The notes: generated from the sequence alone by a model not told the origin. A stretch of DNA of 45,584 nucleotides from an uncultured Gammaproteobacteria bacterium (GCA_913031035.1 CAJWGN010000010.1:1-45584); one strand, 5' to 3'; positions 26,203 to 38,255 are shown, numbered from the stretch's first letter. Numbers and translations are program-made.

Positions 26203-26559
26203 AGTGCCCTCTTGGTCTGTTTAATTCTGGGTGTCGTTAAATTAGTGTTGCCGAACTGTTTTAGACGAGCTATTTTTTTGAATATTAGAGCTTAGATATC
26301 TTAGCCACGTTATTTTAACCGATTTTTTTGCTGAGCTTCGTTTTAATTTAGCTTCCGCCAATCAATCTCTACAACTCGTCTTGCCCTGCAGAATTGGTCC
26401 TGCAAAATTGACCCCTTAAATTAAAGGCGGCAAAGTCCGCTCTCACCGCTCATGCCCGTGATGAAGATAGCTGCTATCATCTGCGCTTTCACGAATCTCG
26501 ATGATGCCTGACTCAAGCAAACACAAAATCAGAGCCCACGTCGCTCTCGCCCAGAACTT
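26203..26559. other. Divergent regulatory region between efp and epmB
   Basis: 357 bases containing the promoters of both transcripts; no ORF. The near repeat GCAGAATTGGTCCTGCA / GCAAAATTGACC lies around 26388-26412. No promoter could be assigned with confidence. Confidence 0.4.
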
Positions 26560-27576
26560 ATGAATAAGCCAGAAACTTTGATTATACAGTCAGATCAGCC
26601 TGAAAAATGGCAAAAAATACTATCCGACCTAATAACAGACCCAAAGGACTTGCTAGACTATCTTCAGCTTGATGAGGCCCAGCGACCTGCAAGTTTGATG
26701 GCTCAGACTCAATTCCCAATGAAAGTGCCCATGCCTTTTGCCGCTAAAATGAGAAAGGCAGATTGGGGTGACCCTCTGCTTAAACAAATTTGGCCAGCCA
26801 CGGAAGAAGAAATTGTCGATAGCCGCTATGTAACCGATCCGTTGGCGGAGGCCGACAGCAATCCAATGTCCGGCTTGCTGCACAAATACCACGGGCGAGT
26901 TTTGTTAACCGCAGCTCCCCATTGCGCAGTGCATTGTCGTTACTGCTTTCGTCGTCATTTTGACTATGAAGAAAACGCCCCTAGTCGTGTTCTTTGGCAG
27001 CGATGTTTCGATTACATCGGTGCCGACAACAGCATAGAGGAGGTCATACTCAGCGGTGGCGACCCTTTGGCCTTGGCGGATAAACAAATAGGTTGGCTTC
27101 TGGACGAGCTGGAATCTATTCACCACATCACCACTATCCGCATTCACACTCGATTGCCCATTGTCATACCTCAGAGAATCACCAACGAACTAATCGAGAT
27201 TTTGAGTCTCAGGAAAGTAAAGATAGTGATGGTAATTCACTGCAACCACGCTCAAGAGCTGTGCTCTGATAGCCGCCACGCATTAAACACGTTGTCGTCA
27301 ATTGGCCTCATTTTAATGAACCAATCGGTGGTTTTAAAGGATGTTAACGACAATGCAGACTGCTTAGTTGAGCTCAGTCGAAAACTATTTTCTGTCAGTG
27401 TACTACCTTATTATCTGCACTTACCTGACGAGGTTGCTGGAACCGCACACTTCGACGTCAGTAGAAACAGGGCGCTGAATCTGATCGCCCAGATGCAAAC
27501 CCGACTTCCCGGCTATCTAGTGCCCAAGCTGGTGAAGGAAGAGCCTGGACAGCCCTCTAAGACTCGCATTGGCTAG
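26560..27576 (+). CDS. epmB: EF-P lysine 2,3-aminomutase EpmB
   Basis: 338 residues, radical-SAM enzyme with the cluster motif CAVHCRYC (Cx3Cx2C) followed by FRRHFDYEENAPS, and the SAM-binding ILSGGDPLALAD. Near the C-terminus are LPYYLHLPDEVAGTAHFDV and the KLVKEEPGQPSK end typical of the short aminomutases. It converts L-lysine to (R)-beta-lysine, the substrate EpmA loads on EF-P. Length matches EpmB rather than the longer clostridial KamA. Divergent from efp-epmA. The ribosome site is poor. Confidence 0.94.
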   Translation: MNKPETLIIQSDQPEKWQKILSDLITDPKDLLDYLQLDEAQRPASLMAQTQFPMKVPMPFAAKMRKADWGDPLLKQIWPATEEEIVDSRYVTDPLAEADSNPMSGLLHKYHGRVLLTAAPHCAVHCRYCFRRHFDYEENAPSRVLWQRCFDYIGADNSIEEVILSGGDPLALADKQIGWLLDELESIHHITTIRIHTRLPIVIPQRITNELIEILSLRKVKIVMVIHCNHAQELCSDSRHALNTLSSIGLILMNQSVVLKDVNDNADCLVELSRKLFSVSVLPYYLHLPDEVAGTAHFDVSRNRALNLIAQMQTRLPGYLVPKLVKEEPGQPSKTRIG

Positions 27577-27692
27577 GCCGGTAAGAAATAACGAGGTAAA
27601 TCGGAGCATTGGATAAAGAGAATGGATAAATAAAGTAAGCAGAGAAAAAATAGCAAAAAGGCCGGGCGAACGTAGAGAGAAAAGGTCGAAGG

Positions 27693-27726
27693 AAAAGCTA
27701 GAGAGAAAAGCTAGAGAGAAAAGCAG
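27693..27726 (+). repeat. 13-bp tandem repeat in a purine-rich leader
   Basis: AAAAGCTAGAGAG repeats at 27693-27705 and 27706-27718 and partly at 27719-27726. The surrounding 27671-27692 is a diverged version (GTAGAGAGAAAAGG). It lies upstream of the GGDEF-EAL-like gene. Confidence 0.65.
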
Positions 27727-27780
27727 TCCAGGCCAAAGTGGATTTAGCCGATCAAACCACCCACCAAACAAGGAGTCGTC

Positions 27781-29103
27781 ATGGCCGTGGATCATCACTA
27801 TACCGAGCAACAAACATACTCAGGCTTACTCCATGATCCGGCCAAACTCGACCCCCTGACAGGCTTTCACCATCAGAGCTATCTCGACGAAGTTCTCAAT
27901 AAAAAAATCAAAGGCCACAAACTTAATCCTGCTGCTGCCAGCCTGGCAATTCTTCAGCTGGAGAATTTCTACGAAATCAGAACATGGCTAGGAAAATCTG
28001 ATGCAACGCTTTTCCTAGGCGATATTGCTCGCCTTTTAAAGAAAACCCTCCCTGCCTCAGTCTTACTGAGCCGCTGTGAACGATACGAGTTTGCAGCATT
28101 ACTCACCGACCAGTCCAGCCATAATGCCAGAGCGATTGCCGCGGAAGTCCGACACGTTATCGAATCCGCTGCGGAGAAATCTGTGCCGGATAGGGTCAAA
28201 TTAAAGATCAGTATTGGAATCGCAGAAATTGACGATCGCACTACCAGCAAAGACGTTCTTTATGCTCGGGCGCGGCACGATATGAGCGACTACAGAAAAG
28301 GCCAGATTCATTTAGTGCGTCAGCAGCTGAATCAACAGCCAGCTATTGTTTTTAAACGCCTTAAAGACGCCCTGAATTCAGGCTCGCTGCGGCCATTATT
28401 TCAAGCGGTAATCAGCTTTAAGCCCGATCAACTAGAACACTATGAAATCAGAACACATGTCGAGGACAGCCAAGGTGTCATTCCAGCTGAGCTTTTCTTT
28501 GAAGTTGCTGTACAAAATGCATGGGGAGATGCCATCGACCGCTGGCTCATTCAAAATGCCCTGAGAATTCTTAAGCAATTCGCAAAGCCCTCATTGAAAT
28601 TTACCGTTAATATCACCCACAACTCCATTGTTAAGCCCCATTTTCTATCCTGGCTCGACTCAATAATGACCAAAAACCCAAACCTAGGGAGCAGCTTAGT
28701 GTTCCAAATTAGTGAGATTGATGTGCTCATCGCTCAGCATCACATACGTTATTTTTGTCAGCAATTAAGCGTTCACGATATACAGCTTTGCATCAACCAT
28801 TTTGGCTGTACGAATGACCCGTTCCGCTACTTAGACTTATTCCGCGCTGAGTTTGTAAAACTCAATGGCACAGCTGGCCAACATTTAGAGCCCGGGAATA
28901 GTGGGTCACAAAGTTTGGCAGACCTAGTGGAGCGATTGCATGAGAGAGGCTTACGAGTGATCGTCCCAAAAGTGGAGAACATGCTCCAGATGCCACAGCT
29001 TTGGAACAACAGTGTTAACTATGTTCAAGGCTATGGTTTGCATAAACCTAGCAAATCACTTGATTATGAGTTTTCGCAAGAGGCGACATTGAGCATCCAT
29101 TAG
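27781..29103 (+). CDS. Degenerate GGDEF-EAL protein, FimX/CsrD-like
   Basis: 440 residues. Residues about 20-170 have the diguanylate-cyclase fold opening (LDPLTGFHHQSYLDEVL) but RYEFAAL in place of GGDEF, so it should not make c-di-GMP. Residues about 190-430 resemble an EAL domain with the catalytic set lost: YEIRTH for E-A/V-L-L-R, NITHNS for the Asn strand, FVKLNG for KID, NHFGCT for DDFGTG. It should not cleave c-di-GMP either, and binding is doubtful. No membrane segment. Such double-degenerate proteins act as effectors (FimX in twitching motility, CsrD in RNA decay). Start ATG follows AAGGAG. The gene before parC in Pseudomonas aeruginosa, separated by serB and others, is fimX, so the locus fits. 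Confidence 0.8.
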   Translation: MAVDHHYTEQQTYSGLLHDPAKLDPLTGFHHQSYLDEVLNKKIKGHKLNPAAASLAILQLENFYEIRTWLGKSDATLFLGDIARLLKKTLPASVLLSRCERYEFAALLTDQSSHNARAIAAEVRHVIESAAEKSVPDRVKLKISIGIAEIDDRTTSKDVLYARARHDMSDYRKGQIHLVRQQLNQQPAIVFKRLKDALNSGSLRPLFQAVISFKPDQLEHYEIRTHVEDSQGVIPAELFFEVAVQNAWGDAIDRWLIQNALRILKQFAKPSLKFTVNITHNSIVKPHFLSWLDSIMTKNPNLGSSLVFQISEIDVLIAQHHIRYFCQQLSVHDIQLCINHFGCTNDPFRYLDLFRAEFVKLNGTAGQHLEPGNSGSQSLADLVERLHERGLRVIVPKVENMLQMPQLWNNSVNYVQGYGLHKPSKSLDYEFSQEATLSIH

Positions 29104-29338
29104 GTTTGTAGGCCTGAATTAAACTCGAACCCAACCCGTGCTTTAACTCCACAGACCGTCATCTTAACTGCCCTTAGCCTACTCCTTGTCTTTGCTAGGC
29201 GTTAACTAGAGTAGCCGAGGCCACTAGCGCCTTAGCGGAAATATCCTAAACAAACTTATTGGGGAAGGCTGCGGCAGCTGTTACTCTTGCCGCAATACCT
29301 AAACGATACACATCAGCACCGCCACACGAGATTTTACT

Positions 29339-30763
29339 TTGCCAGCAAACCCTTCAGATTCAGCACCTCGGCCGATTCCCCAGACACCGAGGGATAAAGA
29401 ATCGGGCAAAAAGTCAGCCAAGGTATCGACTAAATTTTCATTCACGGTATCGATTCTGCTGATCTTGGCGCTATGCTGCTATTGGTTAATAAGCACTTAC
29501 ACCACCCAAAGCTTAATGCGTGACTATGCCGATGGCATGGGCAATACACTCGCTAGACAAACAGCAAATCAGATGACTGAACTCATGCTGGCCAATGATC
29601 TGATTAGCATGAATGTGGTGCTATCAGCTTTGACTCAAGATTCTTCTATCCTCAAAGTAGACGTGTTGAACGTCAGTAACGAAGTCATAGCGACCTCGAG
29701 AACAAGGGCGGCCTCGCCTGCCCCGATTATCCCTGTGCCTTTCAAAGTTAATCAAATTCAAGGTGAGTACATCGCTTCAATTTCCCTAGCCAACTCTATA
29801 GCCGGGTCAGTAATACTAACTCTTGATCTTGGCTATCTAGAAACCGGCTTGGTTAACAGCCTAGTTCTTAATGTCGCAGCCACTTTACTCCTCATTGCTA
29901 TGTCATCGTTATTGATTAGTACCTACTTCCAGACGCTGGTTAGCTTCCCGGCCAACTTGTTAGCCTTTGCATTAAACCAAGTTCGAGAAGGAAAAATCGA
30001 GACCTGCCCGGAGCCCAGCAACAATAACGAGTTAAGCACCGCAATTCGGCAGTTTAATGCTACCGCTGAATTTCTAGCGCAGAATACTTTTTTAAATAAT
30101 TTTGGAAACCGCCAACCTGATATCGAAGGTGATGTGCCAAAGTTTGAGCCGGGCACCCAAGATGTCACACTGCTAAATATCAAGATGGCGAACTTCTACT
30201 ACCTAGCTTCAACACTAAGCGAATCAAAACGGGTTAACCTTCTCAATAAATTTTATTTCTATGCAGGTAAAGTCAGCCAGCTTTACAGCGGCCAAGTCAC
30301 TTACTGCTCTGACGGTGAGGTGTTGATAAACTTTGGGGTTGGCAAGGTAGAAGAAGAGCAGGCTTTTTATGCGATCTGCGCGGGCCAGCTTTTTCTTCAG
30401 TTAGTAGATGACATTAGCGATATCGACGGTGAATCTACCGACGCAAAATTTAAGCTTGCTGTGCATGGAGGGCAAGCTGTTGGCGGACTCTACTCACCCA
30501 TTACGCAAGACACGAGTAATTTAACCGGTAAAACACTGGATTTATGTCGGCAAATTTGTGATGAATGTCCCATCAATAATTTACTTATTAGCCAGGCTTG
30601 TTTTGAGAATGCTGGAGCGGCAACCCGTGTTGAAGGCGAAGTATTCACAGTAATAGACGAACAAGAACAGATCTCTGCTTACCTAAGTTGCGAGCCTATG
30701 TCTGATTTCAAATTGCTACTCGAGCGCCAAGCGATCCAACTAATCACCGTTTTCAGCGAGTAG
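29339..30763 (+). CDS. AhpA/Smp-like membrane protein with degenerate class III cyclase domain
   Basis: 474 residues from TTG 29339, the first usable start after an in-frame stop at 29300. First comes a polar 40-residue leader, then TM1 (FTVSILLILALCCYWLI), a periplasmic domain of about 110 residues like E. coli Smp/YtjB (LARQTANQMTELMLAND; KVDVLNVSNEVIATSR) and TM2 (LVLNVAATLLLIAMSSLLIS). A HAMP-like stretch is followed by residues about 275-450 with the shape of a nucleotide-cyclase homology domain (VTLLNIKMANFYYLAS; VTYCSDGEVLINFG; LAVHGGQAVGGL; NLTGKTLDLCRQICD). The first metal-binding Asp is replaced (NIKM), so it is probably inactive. Follows the degenerate GGDEF-EAL gene; convergent with parC. 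Confidence 0.72.
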   Translation: MPANPSDSAPRPIPQTPRDKESGKKSAKVSTKFSFTVSILLILALCCYWLISTYTTQSLMRDYADGMGNTLARQTANQMTELMLANDLISMNVVLSALTQDSSILKVDVLNVSNEVIATSRTRAASPAPIIPVPFKVNQIQGEYIASISLANSIAGSVILTLDLGYLETGLVNSLVLNVAATLLLIAMSSLLISTYFQTLVSFPANLLAFALNQVREGKIETCPEPSNNNELSTAIRQFNATAEFLAQNTFLNNFGNRQPDIEGDVPKFEPGTQDVTLLNIKMANFYYLASTLSESKRVNLLNKFYFYAGKVSQLYSGQVTYCSDGEVLINFGVGKVEEEQAFYAICAGQLFLQLVDDISDIDGESTDAKFKLAVHGGQAVGGLYSPITQDTSNLTGKTLDLCRQICDECPINNLLISQACFENAGAATRVEGEVFTVIDEQEQISAYLSCEPMSDFKLLLERQAIQLITVFSE

Positions 30764-30787
30764 CCAGAACCATACACTACCGAGCAT

Positions 30788-33067
30788 TTACTCTCCTTCT
30801 GGTTTCAAAGACGTCTTAGATATCACTTCAATACGGTCAACGTTTTGAAAACCTCTTGGTAATTTATTGCCCCTTCTACCTCTTTCGCCCTGATAATGTT
30901 CTAGATCCGACGGCTTCAGATTATGGTGGCGGCGACCCGCATGGACCGTCAGTGTGTCTTTGTTGGTAAGAACTGCGATCGCCACAACAAACTCAACACG
31001 ATCGGCAACGCGAGCAGACGGTATGCTGATCACTTTATTTCCTTTTCCCCTAGCCAGTCTAGGTAGGTCAGTTAATGGGAACATAAGCATGCGGCCTTCA
31101 TTGGTAACCGACACGATATAGTCTTCATCATAGTTCGCTAATATGAGGGCTGATAAAACCTCACTACCTTTAGGCAACTTTAGCACCGCCTTGCCGGCTT
31201 TGTTTTTGCTGATAAGATCGCCGATTTTTGCAACGAAGCCATAACCTGCGTCACTAGTTAACAATACATCAATTGAGTTCTCGCCAATCAATACGCCTTC
31301 AAAAGTTGCCCCGGAAGGCGGATTCACACGCCCAGATAATGGTTCTCCCTGACCTCTAGCGGAAGGCAGACTATGGGCTGGCAACGAATATGTGCGTCCA
31401 GTAGAATCCAAAAAGATAGCGAGCTGGCTGCTTTTGCCCTTGGCGGCCAACTTAAACTCATCCCCTGACTTGTACTGCAGTGAAGTAGGATCAACATCAT
31501 GACCTTTAGCAGCTCGTATCCAACCCCGGTCAGACAAAACGATAGTGACCGGTTCTGTTGATAGTAATTCTGTTTCGCTAAATGCTTTTGCCTCGGTGCG
31601 GCTTACCAATGGCGTCCGGCGATCATCACCATATTTTTCAGTGTCCTCCCTAATCTCTTTTTTGATTAGGGTTTTCAAACGTGTGGCGGAGCCTAACAGC
31701 AACTCGATGCCTTTGCGTTCCTCGTTCAATTCTTTTTGTTCTGCTGTGATCTTAATTTCTTCAAGCTTTGCCAACTGTCTCAGTTTGAGCTCAAGAATTG
31801 CTTCAGCTTGACGTTCAGAAATTTTGAACTTTGCAATTAAAGCTAGCTTCGGCTTGTCTTCGGTTCTGACAATTTTGATGACTTCATCTATATTCAAATA
31901 GGCTATCAATAGCCCGTCTAATAAATGCAGACGATCTACTATCTTATCAAGACGAAATTGCAGTCTTCGTCTGACCGTCTCAGTTCTAAACTCAATCCAT
32001 TCTTTTAATAATGTTGCAATATCTTTAACGTTAGGAAGCTTATCAATACCGATCATGTTGAAATTCACACGATAGCTTTTCTCAAGATCTGTGGTTGAGA
32101 ATAAGTGTGACATGACGCTATCTACGTCTATCCGATTTGAGCGCGGAATGATCACGATACGAGTCGGATTCTCATGATCGGACTCATCTCGCAGATCTAC
32201 CACCATAGGCAGTTTCTTTTTCTGCATCTGCGCTGCGATTTGTTCCAGTATTTTGGCACCAGAAACTTGGTAGGGCAGTGCGTTAATAACAATATCGCCG
32301 CCTTCCACACTATAAATAGCGCGAGCTTTCAATGACCCTCGGCCAGTTCGATACAGAGCCTGAATATCCGCCTTAGGCGTTATTAACTCCGCCTCTGTTG
32401 GAAAATCAGGTCCTTTAATTATTTCGCAGATTTCTTCTACGGTTGCCTTTGGCTTGTCTAAAACATAAATACAAGCTTCAGCGACTTCTCTTAGGTTATG
32501 AGGAGGGATATCTGTCGCCATTCCTACCGCGATCCCACTACCACCATTAAGAAGTACATTAGGCAACCTCGCCGGGAGAATTTCTGGCTCATCCATAGTG
32601 CCATCAAAATTCGGGCGCCAATCCACAGTACCCTGGGCTAGCTCGCCTAGTAAAACATCAGCGTAGCCTTGCAATCGAGATTCAGTGTAGCGCATAGCGG
32701 CGAACGACTTAGGGTCATCCTGTGACCCCCAGTTGCCTTGGCCATCAACCAGTGGATATCGATAGGTAAACGGCTGCGCCATGAGCACCATTGCTTCATA
32801 ACAGGCGGAGTCTCCGTGTGGATGAAATTTACCAATTACATCACCTATAGTTCTCGCCGATTTTTTAAACTTCGCAGACGCTTTTAATCCAAGCTCTGAC
32901 ATCGCATAAACTATTCGGCGCTGCACCGGCTTAAGACCATCACCGATATTCGGCAGAGCACGGTCGTTGATCACGTACATCGAATAGTTTAGATAAGCTT
33001 GCTGGGTGTAGCTTTTCAGAGGCATCTGCTCGACGCCGTCTTTATTGACTGTAATATCTTGATTCAT
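30788..33067 (-). CDS. parC: Topoisomerase IV subunit A
   Basis: 759 residues. Cleavage/rejoining subunit of topoisomerase IV, which decatenates daughter chromosomes. Seen: [14 protein letters not shown], the quinolone-determining region [22 protein letters not shown] with the wild-type Ser and Glu at the usual resistance positions, and the active-site Tyr in [10 protein letters not shown]. The C-terminal part has the reduced beta-pinwheel typical of ParC rather than GyrA, without a GyrA box. parE ends 23 bases upstream in the same direction, so the two are co-transcribed. Confidence 0.97.
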   Translation of the reverse strand: MNQDITVNKDGVEQMPLKSYTQQAYLNYSMYVINDRALPNIGDGLKPVQRRIVYAMSELGLKASAKFKKSARTIGDVIGKFHPHGDSACYEAMVLMAQPFTYRYPLVDGQGNWGSQDDPKSFAAMRYTESRLQGYADVLLGELAQGTVDWRPNFDGTMDEPEILPARLPNVLLNGGSGIAVGMATDIPPHNLREVAEACIYVLDKPKATVEEICEIIKGPDFPTEAELITPKADIQALYRTGRGSLKARAIYSVEGGDIVINALPYQVSGAKILEQIAAQMQKKKLPMVVDLRDESDHENPTRIVIIPRSNRIDVDSVMSHLFSTTDLEKSYRVNFNMIGIDKLPNVKDIATLLKEWIEFRTETVRRRLQFRLDKIVDRLHLLDGLLIAYLNIDEVIKIVRTEDKPKLALIAKFKISERQAEAILELKLRQLAKLEEIKITAEQKELNEERKGIELLLGSATRLKTLIKKEIREDTEKYGDDRRTPLVSRTEAKAFSETELLSTEPVTIVLSDRGWIRAAKGHDVDPTSLQYKSGDEFKLAAKGKSSQLAIFLDSTGRTYSLPAHSLPSARGQGEPLSGRVNPPSGATFEGVLIGENSIDVLLTSDAGYGFVAKIGDLISKNKAGKAVLKLPKGSEVLSALILANYDEDYIVSVTNEGRMLMFPLTDLPRLARGKGNKVISIPSARVADRVEFVVAIAVLTNKDTLTVHAGRRHHNLKPSDLEHYQGERGRRGNKLPRGFQNVDRIEVISKTSLKPEGE

Positions 33068-33090
33068 GAATTTCTCAATTTACAATTTTG

Positions 33091-35013
<1,923 letters not shown>

Positions 35014-35066
35014 TCAATTTTCTTCTGTAGGGGAAGTCGTTCGAAAAGCTAAAAGTTGATAGTACT

Positions 35067-35669
35067 TTATCGCGCATTTATCTTGATTCTTGATAGTAGA
35101 AACTCAAAGATTAGAGGTAGTTCGTCTAAGTAATTTTCATAGCTATGGTTACCGCCTTGGCGGACGAGACAGTTGGCCTCAGTATATTTCTCAACAGCCT
35201 GACTGTAATCCAATGTCTCGTCTCCTGTTTGAACTAAAACTAGGAAATTTTCTGGCTTTTTCAAGGTTTCCACATGGATGTCTTTGAGTTCATCTATATG
35301 CTCTCTAGACACTGTATGGATTTCATCCGTGTGATAATTGTGGTGTTCTCCAATATGATCTTCCCAAAGCTCAAACGGTCTTACCGCAGGATTAATAAGC
35401 ACTGCAGGCAAAGCATATTTCTGAGATAAAAAAGTGGCATAAAATCCACCCAGTGAACTACCCATAATAATGATGTCATCAGCTTTCTTGCTTTCAATTA
35501 ACAAACTCAGCTCTGCGACTGTTTGCATCGGCCCATTTCTCATCATAGGAAAAGTGCAGGCACTCTCTAGCCCTATTTCACTACAGTAAGAGGCTGTCTG
35601 CTGAGCTTTAGCCGACTGCGGAGAACTTAGAAAACCGTGTAAATAGAGAAGATGTGGGGAATGTGACAA
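35067..35669 (-). CDS. yqiA: YqiA-family alpha/beta-hydrolase esterase
   Basis: 200 residues. Small serine esterase with LLYLHGFLSSPQSAKAQ (oxyanion region), nucleophile elbow MGSSLGGFYAT, PAVLINPAVRP, Asp in QTGDETLDY and His in GGNHSYENY. All members of the catalytic triad are present. E. coli YqiA hydrolyses short acyl and palmitoyl-CoA esters; its physiological role is unclear. Sits between cpdA and parE in the conserved nudF-yqiB-cpdA-yqiA-parE order. The intervals to cpdA (181 bases) and parE (53) allow co-transcription. Confidence 0.92.
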   Translation of the reverse strand: MSHSPHLLYLHGFLSSPQSAKAQQTASYCSEIGLESACTFPMMRNGPMQTVAELSLLIESKKADDIIIMGSSLGGFYATFLSQKYALPAVLINPAVRPFELWEDHIGEHHNYHTDEIHTVSREHIDELKDIHVETLKKPENFLVLVQTGDETLDYSQAVEKYTEANCLVRQGGNHSYENYLDELPLIFEFLLSRIKINAR

Positions 35670-35850
35670 GTTTGTTCCGAGTGTGCGCTGGGTGATAATA
35701 CTTTGAGAGGAATTTTAAATGCTATTCCTACCGGACTGTTCTATTAATTTATTCTCACTGAGCTGTTCTTGTTAACCGCTTCTTAACTTAGTAGAAGTGT
35801 TTTAAACTTTGTGAGTGCTGGGATTGAATATCAACTACACGCGAAGACCA

Positions 35851-36660
35851 TCAGTACCCGTCACTTTTTAAATCTACATCAAGGTCCGAATCCATGATTC
35901 GTTTAACATCCGATTCTATAGATCCATCTTCATGGAGCGAGAAGCTTCGATACCCGGGATTGACCTCATCGAGGGCGAAACTCTTAGCGTGAGGCTTAAA
36001 TTGAATACACGTTGAAGGAGTACAAAAACAACGTATTCCCAAATGCTCAAAATCCAAAGACTGATGAATGTGGCCATAAACGACTGCCTTAACTTTATTG
36101 CACGATGTCGCTATTTTAAAAAAAAGCTCATTATTTTGCAGACCAATATCTTCCATCCACTCAGGAGTGCCAAGCACTGGATTGTGATGCAAGCAGATCA
36201 TACAGTGATTGATCGAATTAGTGTTATTGACGTAATCGAGCTTGTCTTGTAAAAACTCCAGCTCGCTTTCAGATAACCGGCCATGAACTTGGCCAACAAT
36301 GGAGGTATCCAACATCACGATATACCAGTTTTGAAGTTGGATAGTCTTACTGCCGAGATCGCTCTCTTTAGCGACATACTCCATAACGGTGGCAGCATCG
36401 TGGTTACCCGGTATCCAGCGACATGGAGCGTTAAGTGGTGTTATCGCCTCTAAGAAATTCTCGTAGGCGGCAACTGATGCATCTTGTGCAATGTCACCTG
36501 TTGCCAGTATCAAATCGATGGGTTCTTCGTAATGCGCCACCATTTTTACCACATGGTTTAAACTGTCTGCAGTATTCATCCTTAACAGCGTACCATCACT
36601 AGTTCCATACAAGTGAGTATCAGTAATCTGCACTAGTTTAATAGGAGTTGATGATGCCAT
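35851..36660 (-). CDS. cpdA: 3',5'-cyclic AMP phosphodiesterase
   Basis: 269 residues. Class III metallophosphodiesterase with the full metal-binding series QITDTHLYG, LATGDIAQD, IPGNHDA, CLHHNP and YGHIHQS. It hydrolyses cAMP to AMP in the cytoplasm and so lowers CRP/Vfr activity. The C-terminus FCTPSTCIQFKPHA and GYRSFSLHEDGSIES matches CpdA rather than other calcineurin-like enzymes. It is 16 bases downstream of the DUF1249 gene, which indicates an operon. Confidence 0.94.
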   Translation of the reverse strand: MASSTPIKLVQITDTHLYGTSDGTLLRMNTADSLNHVVKMVAHYEEPIDLILATGDIAQDASVAAYENFLEAITPLNAPCRWIPGNHDAATVMEYVAKESDLGSKTIQLQNWYIVMLDTSIVGQVHGRLSESELEFLQDKLDYVNNTNSINHCMICLHHNPVLGTPEWMEDIGLQNNELFFKIATSCNKVKAVVYGHIHQSLDFEHLGIRCFCTPSTCIQFKPHAKSFALDEVNPGYRSFSLHEDGSIESDVKRIMDSDLDVDLKSDGY

Positions 36661-36676
36661 AAGGGTTGGGGCTTCA

Positions 36677-37231
36677 TTAGGTGCTGGGTGTTATGGCTGG
36701 CGTTTTCATGCTTCTACCTACTTTCAAGCAATGAGTTAGCCATTCGCCTAAGAATGAATTCACCTGCATTTTCTCATCCGGATAATACATTTTTGGATTT
36801 GGTTGGGCATAGCGAGATTGCAAATGCCGGTGACCTTGATAGGAAACAACTTCAGCTGTATTCGCATCATGATAGGCCCTGACAAGCATAGATGGATTAG
36901 TCATCCATTTCTTGAGCTGCGGCCTCTGTGTAATCTCTAATGTGGTGGTGTATTTAAATGCTTCAAGAATTCTAATTTGAACAACTACTTTCTCACCGCC
37001 TGACTCTAAGTCTGCAATCACAAACTCACGGCCAATTCCTTCCAATATTTTTTCTGGGTCGACTAGCTCGCGCTTTATAACATCGGCATCAGAATTAGCG
37101 GGGATATAATCTTCAAAAGACCTATCAATATAGGCCTGTAGCTGTGGAACAAGTTTAAGCAACCGTATGTAGTTGGCGTCGCACTCTGCCATCTGCTTGA
37201 TGAGGTCGATACTGTAAGATTTTCTTGCCAT
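36677..37231 (-). CDS. yqiB: DUF1249 (YqiB) family protein
   Basis: 184 residues, no signal or membrane helix. The DUF1249/YqiB pattern is seen in LMAECDANYIRLLKLVPQL, ILEAFKYTTTLEITQ, MLVRAYHDANTAEVVSYQ and YPNPKMYYPDEKMQVNSFLGEWLTHCL, here read as QPNPKMYYPDEKMQ. The role is unknown, though the gene is constant between nudF and cpdA in Gammaproteobacteria. The extreme C-terminus is a little longer than in E. coli. Confidence 0.9.
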   Translation of the reverse strand: MARKSYSIDLIKQMAECDANYIRLLKLVPQLQAYIDRSFEDYIPANSDADVIKRELVDPEKILEGIGREFVIADLESGGEKVVVQIRILEAFKYTTTLEITQRPQLKKWMTNPSMLVRAYHDANTAEVVSYQGHRHLQSRYAQPNPKMYYPDEKMQVNSFLGEWLTHCLKVGRSMKTPAITPST

Positions 37232-37394
37232 TCGTCTTTTCGGCCTAGGTACTTGTCTCGTTGTTTGTGTTTCGTTTCATGTCCGACTTTTATCTAACTT
37301 TAGTCTAAATGAAAAATTATCGTGGCGCTAATTGTAAACATTTACGCCATATTTGCGAGCCAATCTATGATTATATTTCGATTTTTAGAAACTC

Positions 37395-38036
37395 TTAGCG
37401 AGCCTCACCCAACCACTGAATGATGGTTACATCAAGATGTTTCTCAAGCCAAAAACTAGCAATAATAGTCATTGCATTGTTAATCAGACCTGATTCAACC
37501 GCACCATAAAGCTCAGCCACTGATAATACGACAACCTCAATATCTTCATGCTCAGCGTCCAGTCCAAACACGCCCCCAGCTTTACTTGCGTCGACTTGTC
37601 CGCAAAACAGATGTACTTTCTCATTAGTAGTGCCGGGGCTACTATAATAGGTGCAAATCTTAGTAATATTTTGAGGCCTGCAGTCTGCCTCTTCTTCGGA
37701 TTCTCTCAATGCCACATCTTCTGGAGACTCTCCTTCCTCAATCATTCCCGCAACAAGCTCCAGCAGCCATGGATTCTGGCCCTCGTCGATCATTCCCACT
37801 CTGAACTGCCTGACTAAGACCACCTCAAGACGCAATGGGTCCAGCAACAGTATCCCGATAGCACCACTTTTAACTTGAATTTCACGGCGCATCTCCTCAC
37901 TCCAGCCGCCTAAAACTAGTTTGTGCTTGAGCAGCAGCTTGTCAACTTTGAGAAAGCCATCATAACCGGCTTGTCGCTGACAAACTTCCACATCGTGGCG
38001 CGAGAATTTGCTCTTAAGCTTGCTCATACTGAACAT
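37395..38036 (-). CDS. nudF: ADP-ribose pyrophosphatase NudF
   Basis: 213 residues. Nudix hydrolase with box GMIEEGESPEDVALRESEEE followed by ADC. The fixed residues G, E and R-E..E-E are present, but the Gly near the box end (REUXEEXGU) is Asp, a non-catalytic position. Upstream SGAIGILLLDPLRLEVVLVRQFRVGM and downstream YYSSPGTTNEKVHLFCG are typical of ADP-ribose/GDP-mannose pyrophosphatases. Cleaves ADP-ribose to AMP and ribose 5-phosphate. ATG 38027 is a possible start three residues later. First gene of the conserved chain leading to parE; 163 bases separate it from yqiB. Confidence 0.92.
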   Translation of the reverse strand: MFSMSKLKSKFSRHDVEVCQRQAGYDGFLKVDKLLLKHKLVLGGWSEEMRREIQVKSGAIGILLLDPLRLEVVLVRQFRVGMIDEGQNPWLLELVAGMIEEGESPEDVALRESEEEADCRPQNITKICTYYSSPGTTNEKVHLFCGQVDASKAGGVFGLDAEHEDIEVVVLSVAELYGAVESGLINNAMTIIASFWLEKHLDVTIIQWLGEAR

Positions 38037-38255
38037 CCAGGGGTTAGCTGATAATTGTGAAATGCGTTATTGTGTAATGAGTTAGTCGTCACACTGGAGA
38101 CAATAATTGTCGAAGCAGAGCAGTTAGAGCTGAATTTAGCAGGAATAGCAGCTGTTTCCATGCTCCAGCCGCTAGCTCAAACCCGCTTTAGGGGAAAGCC
38201 TTGTGGCTCAAACCCGAAAACCCATAGATTCATTGGGCTTTAGGTAACTAGCCCT

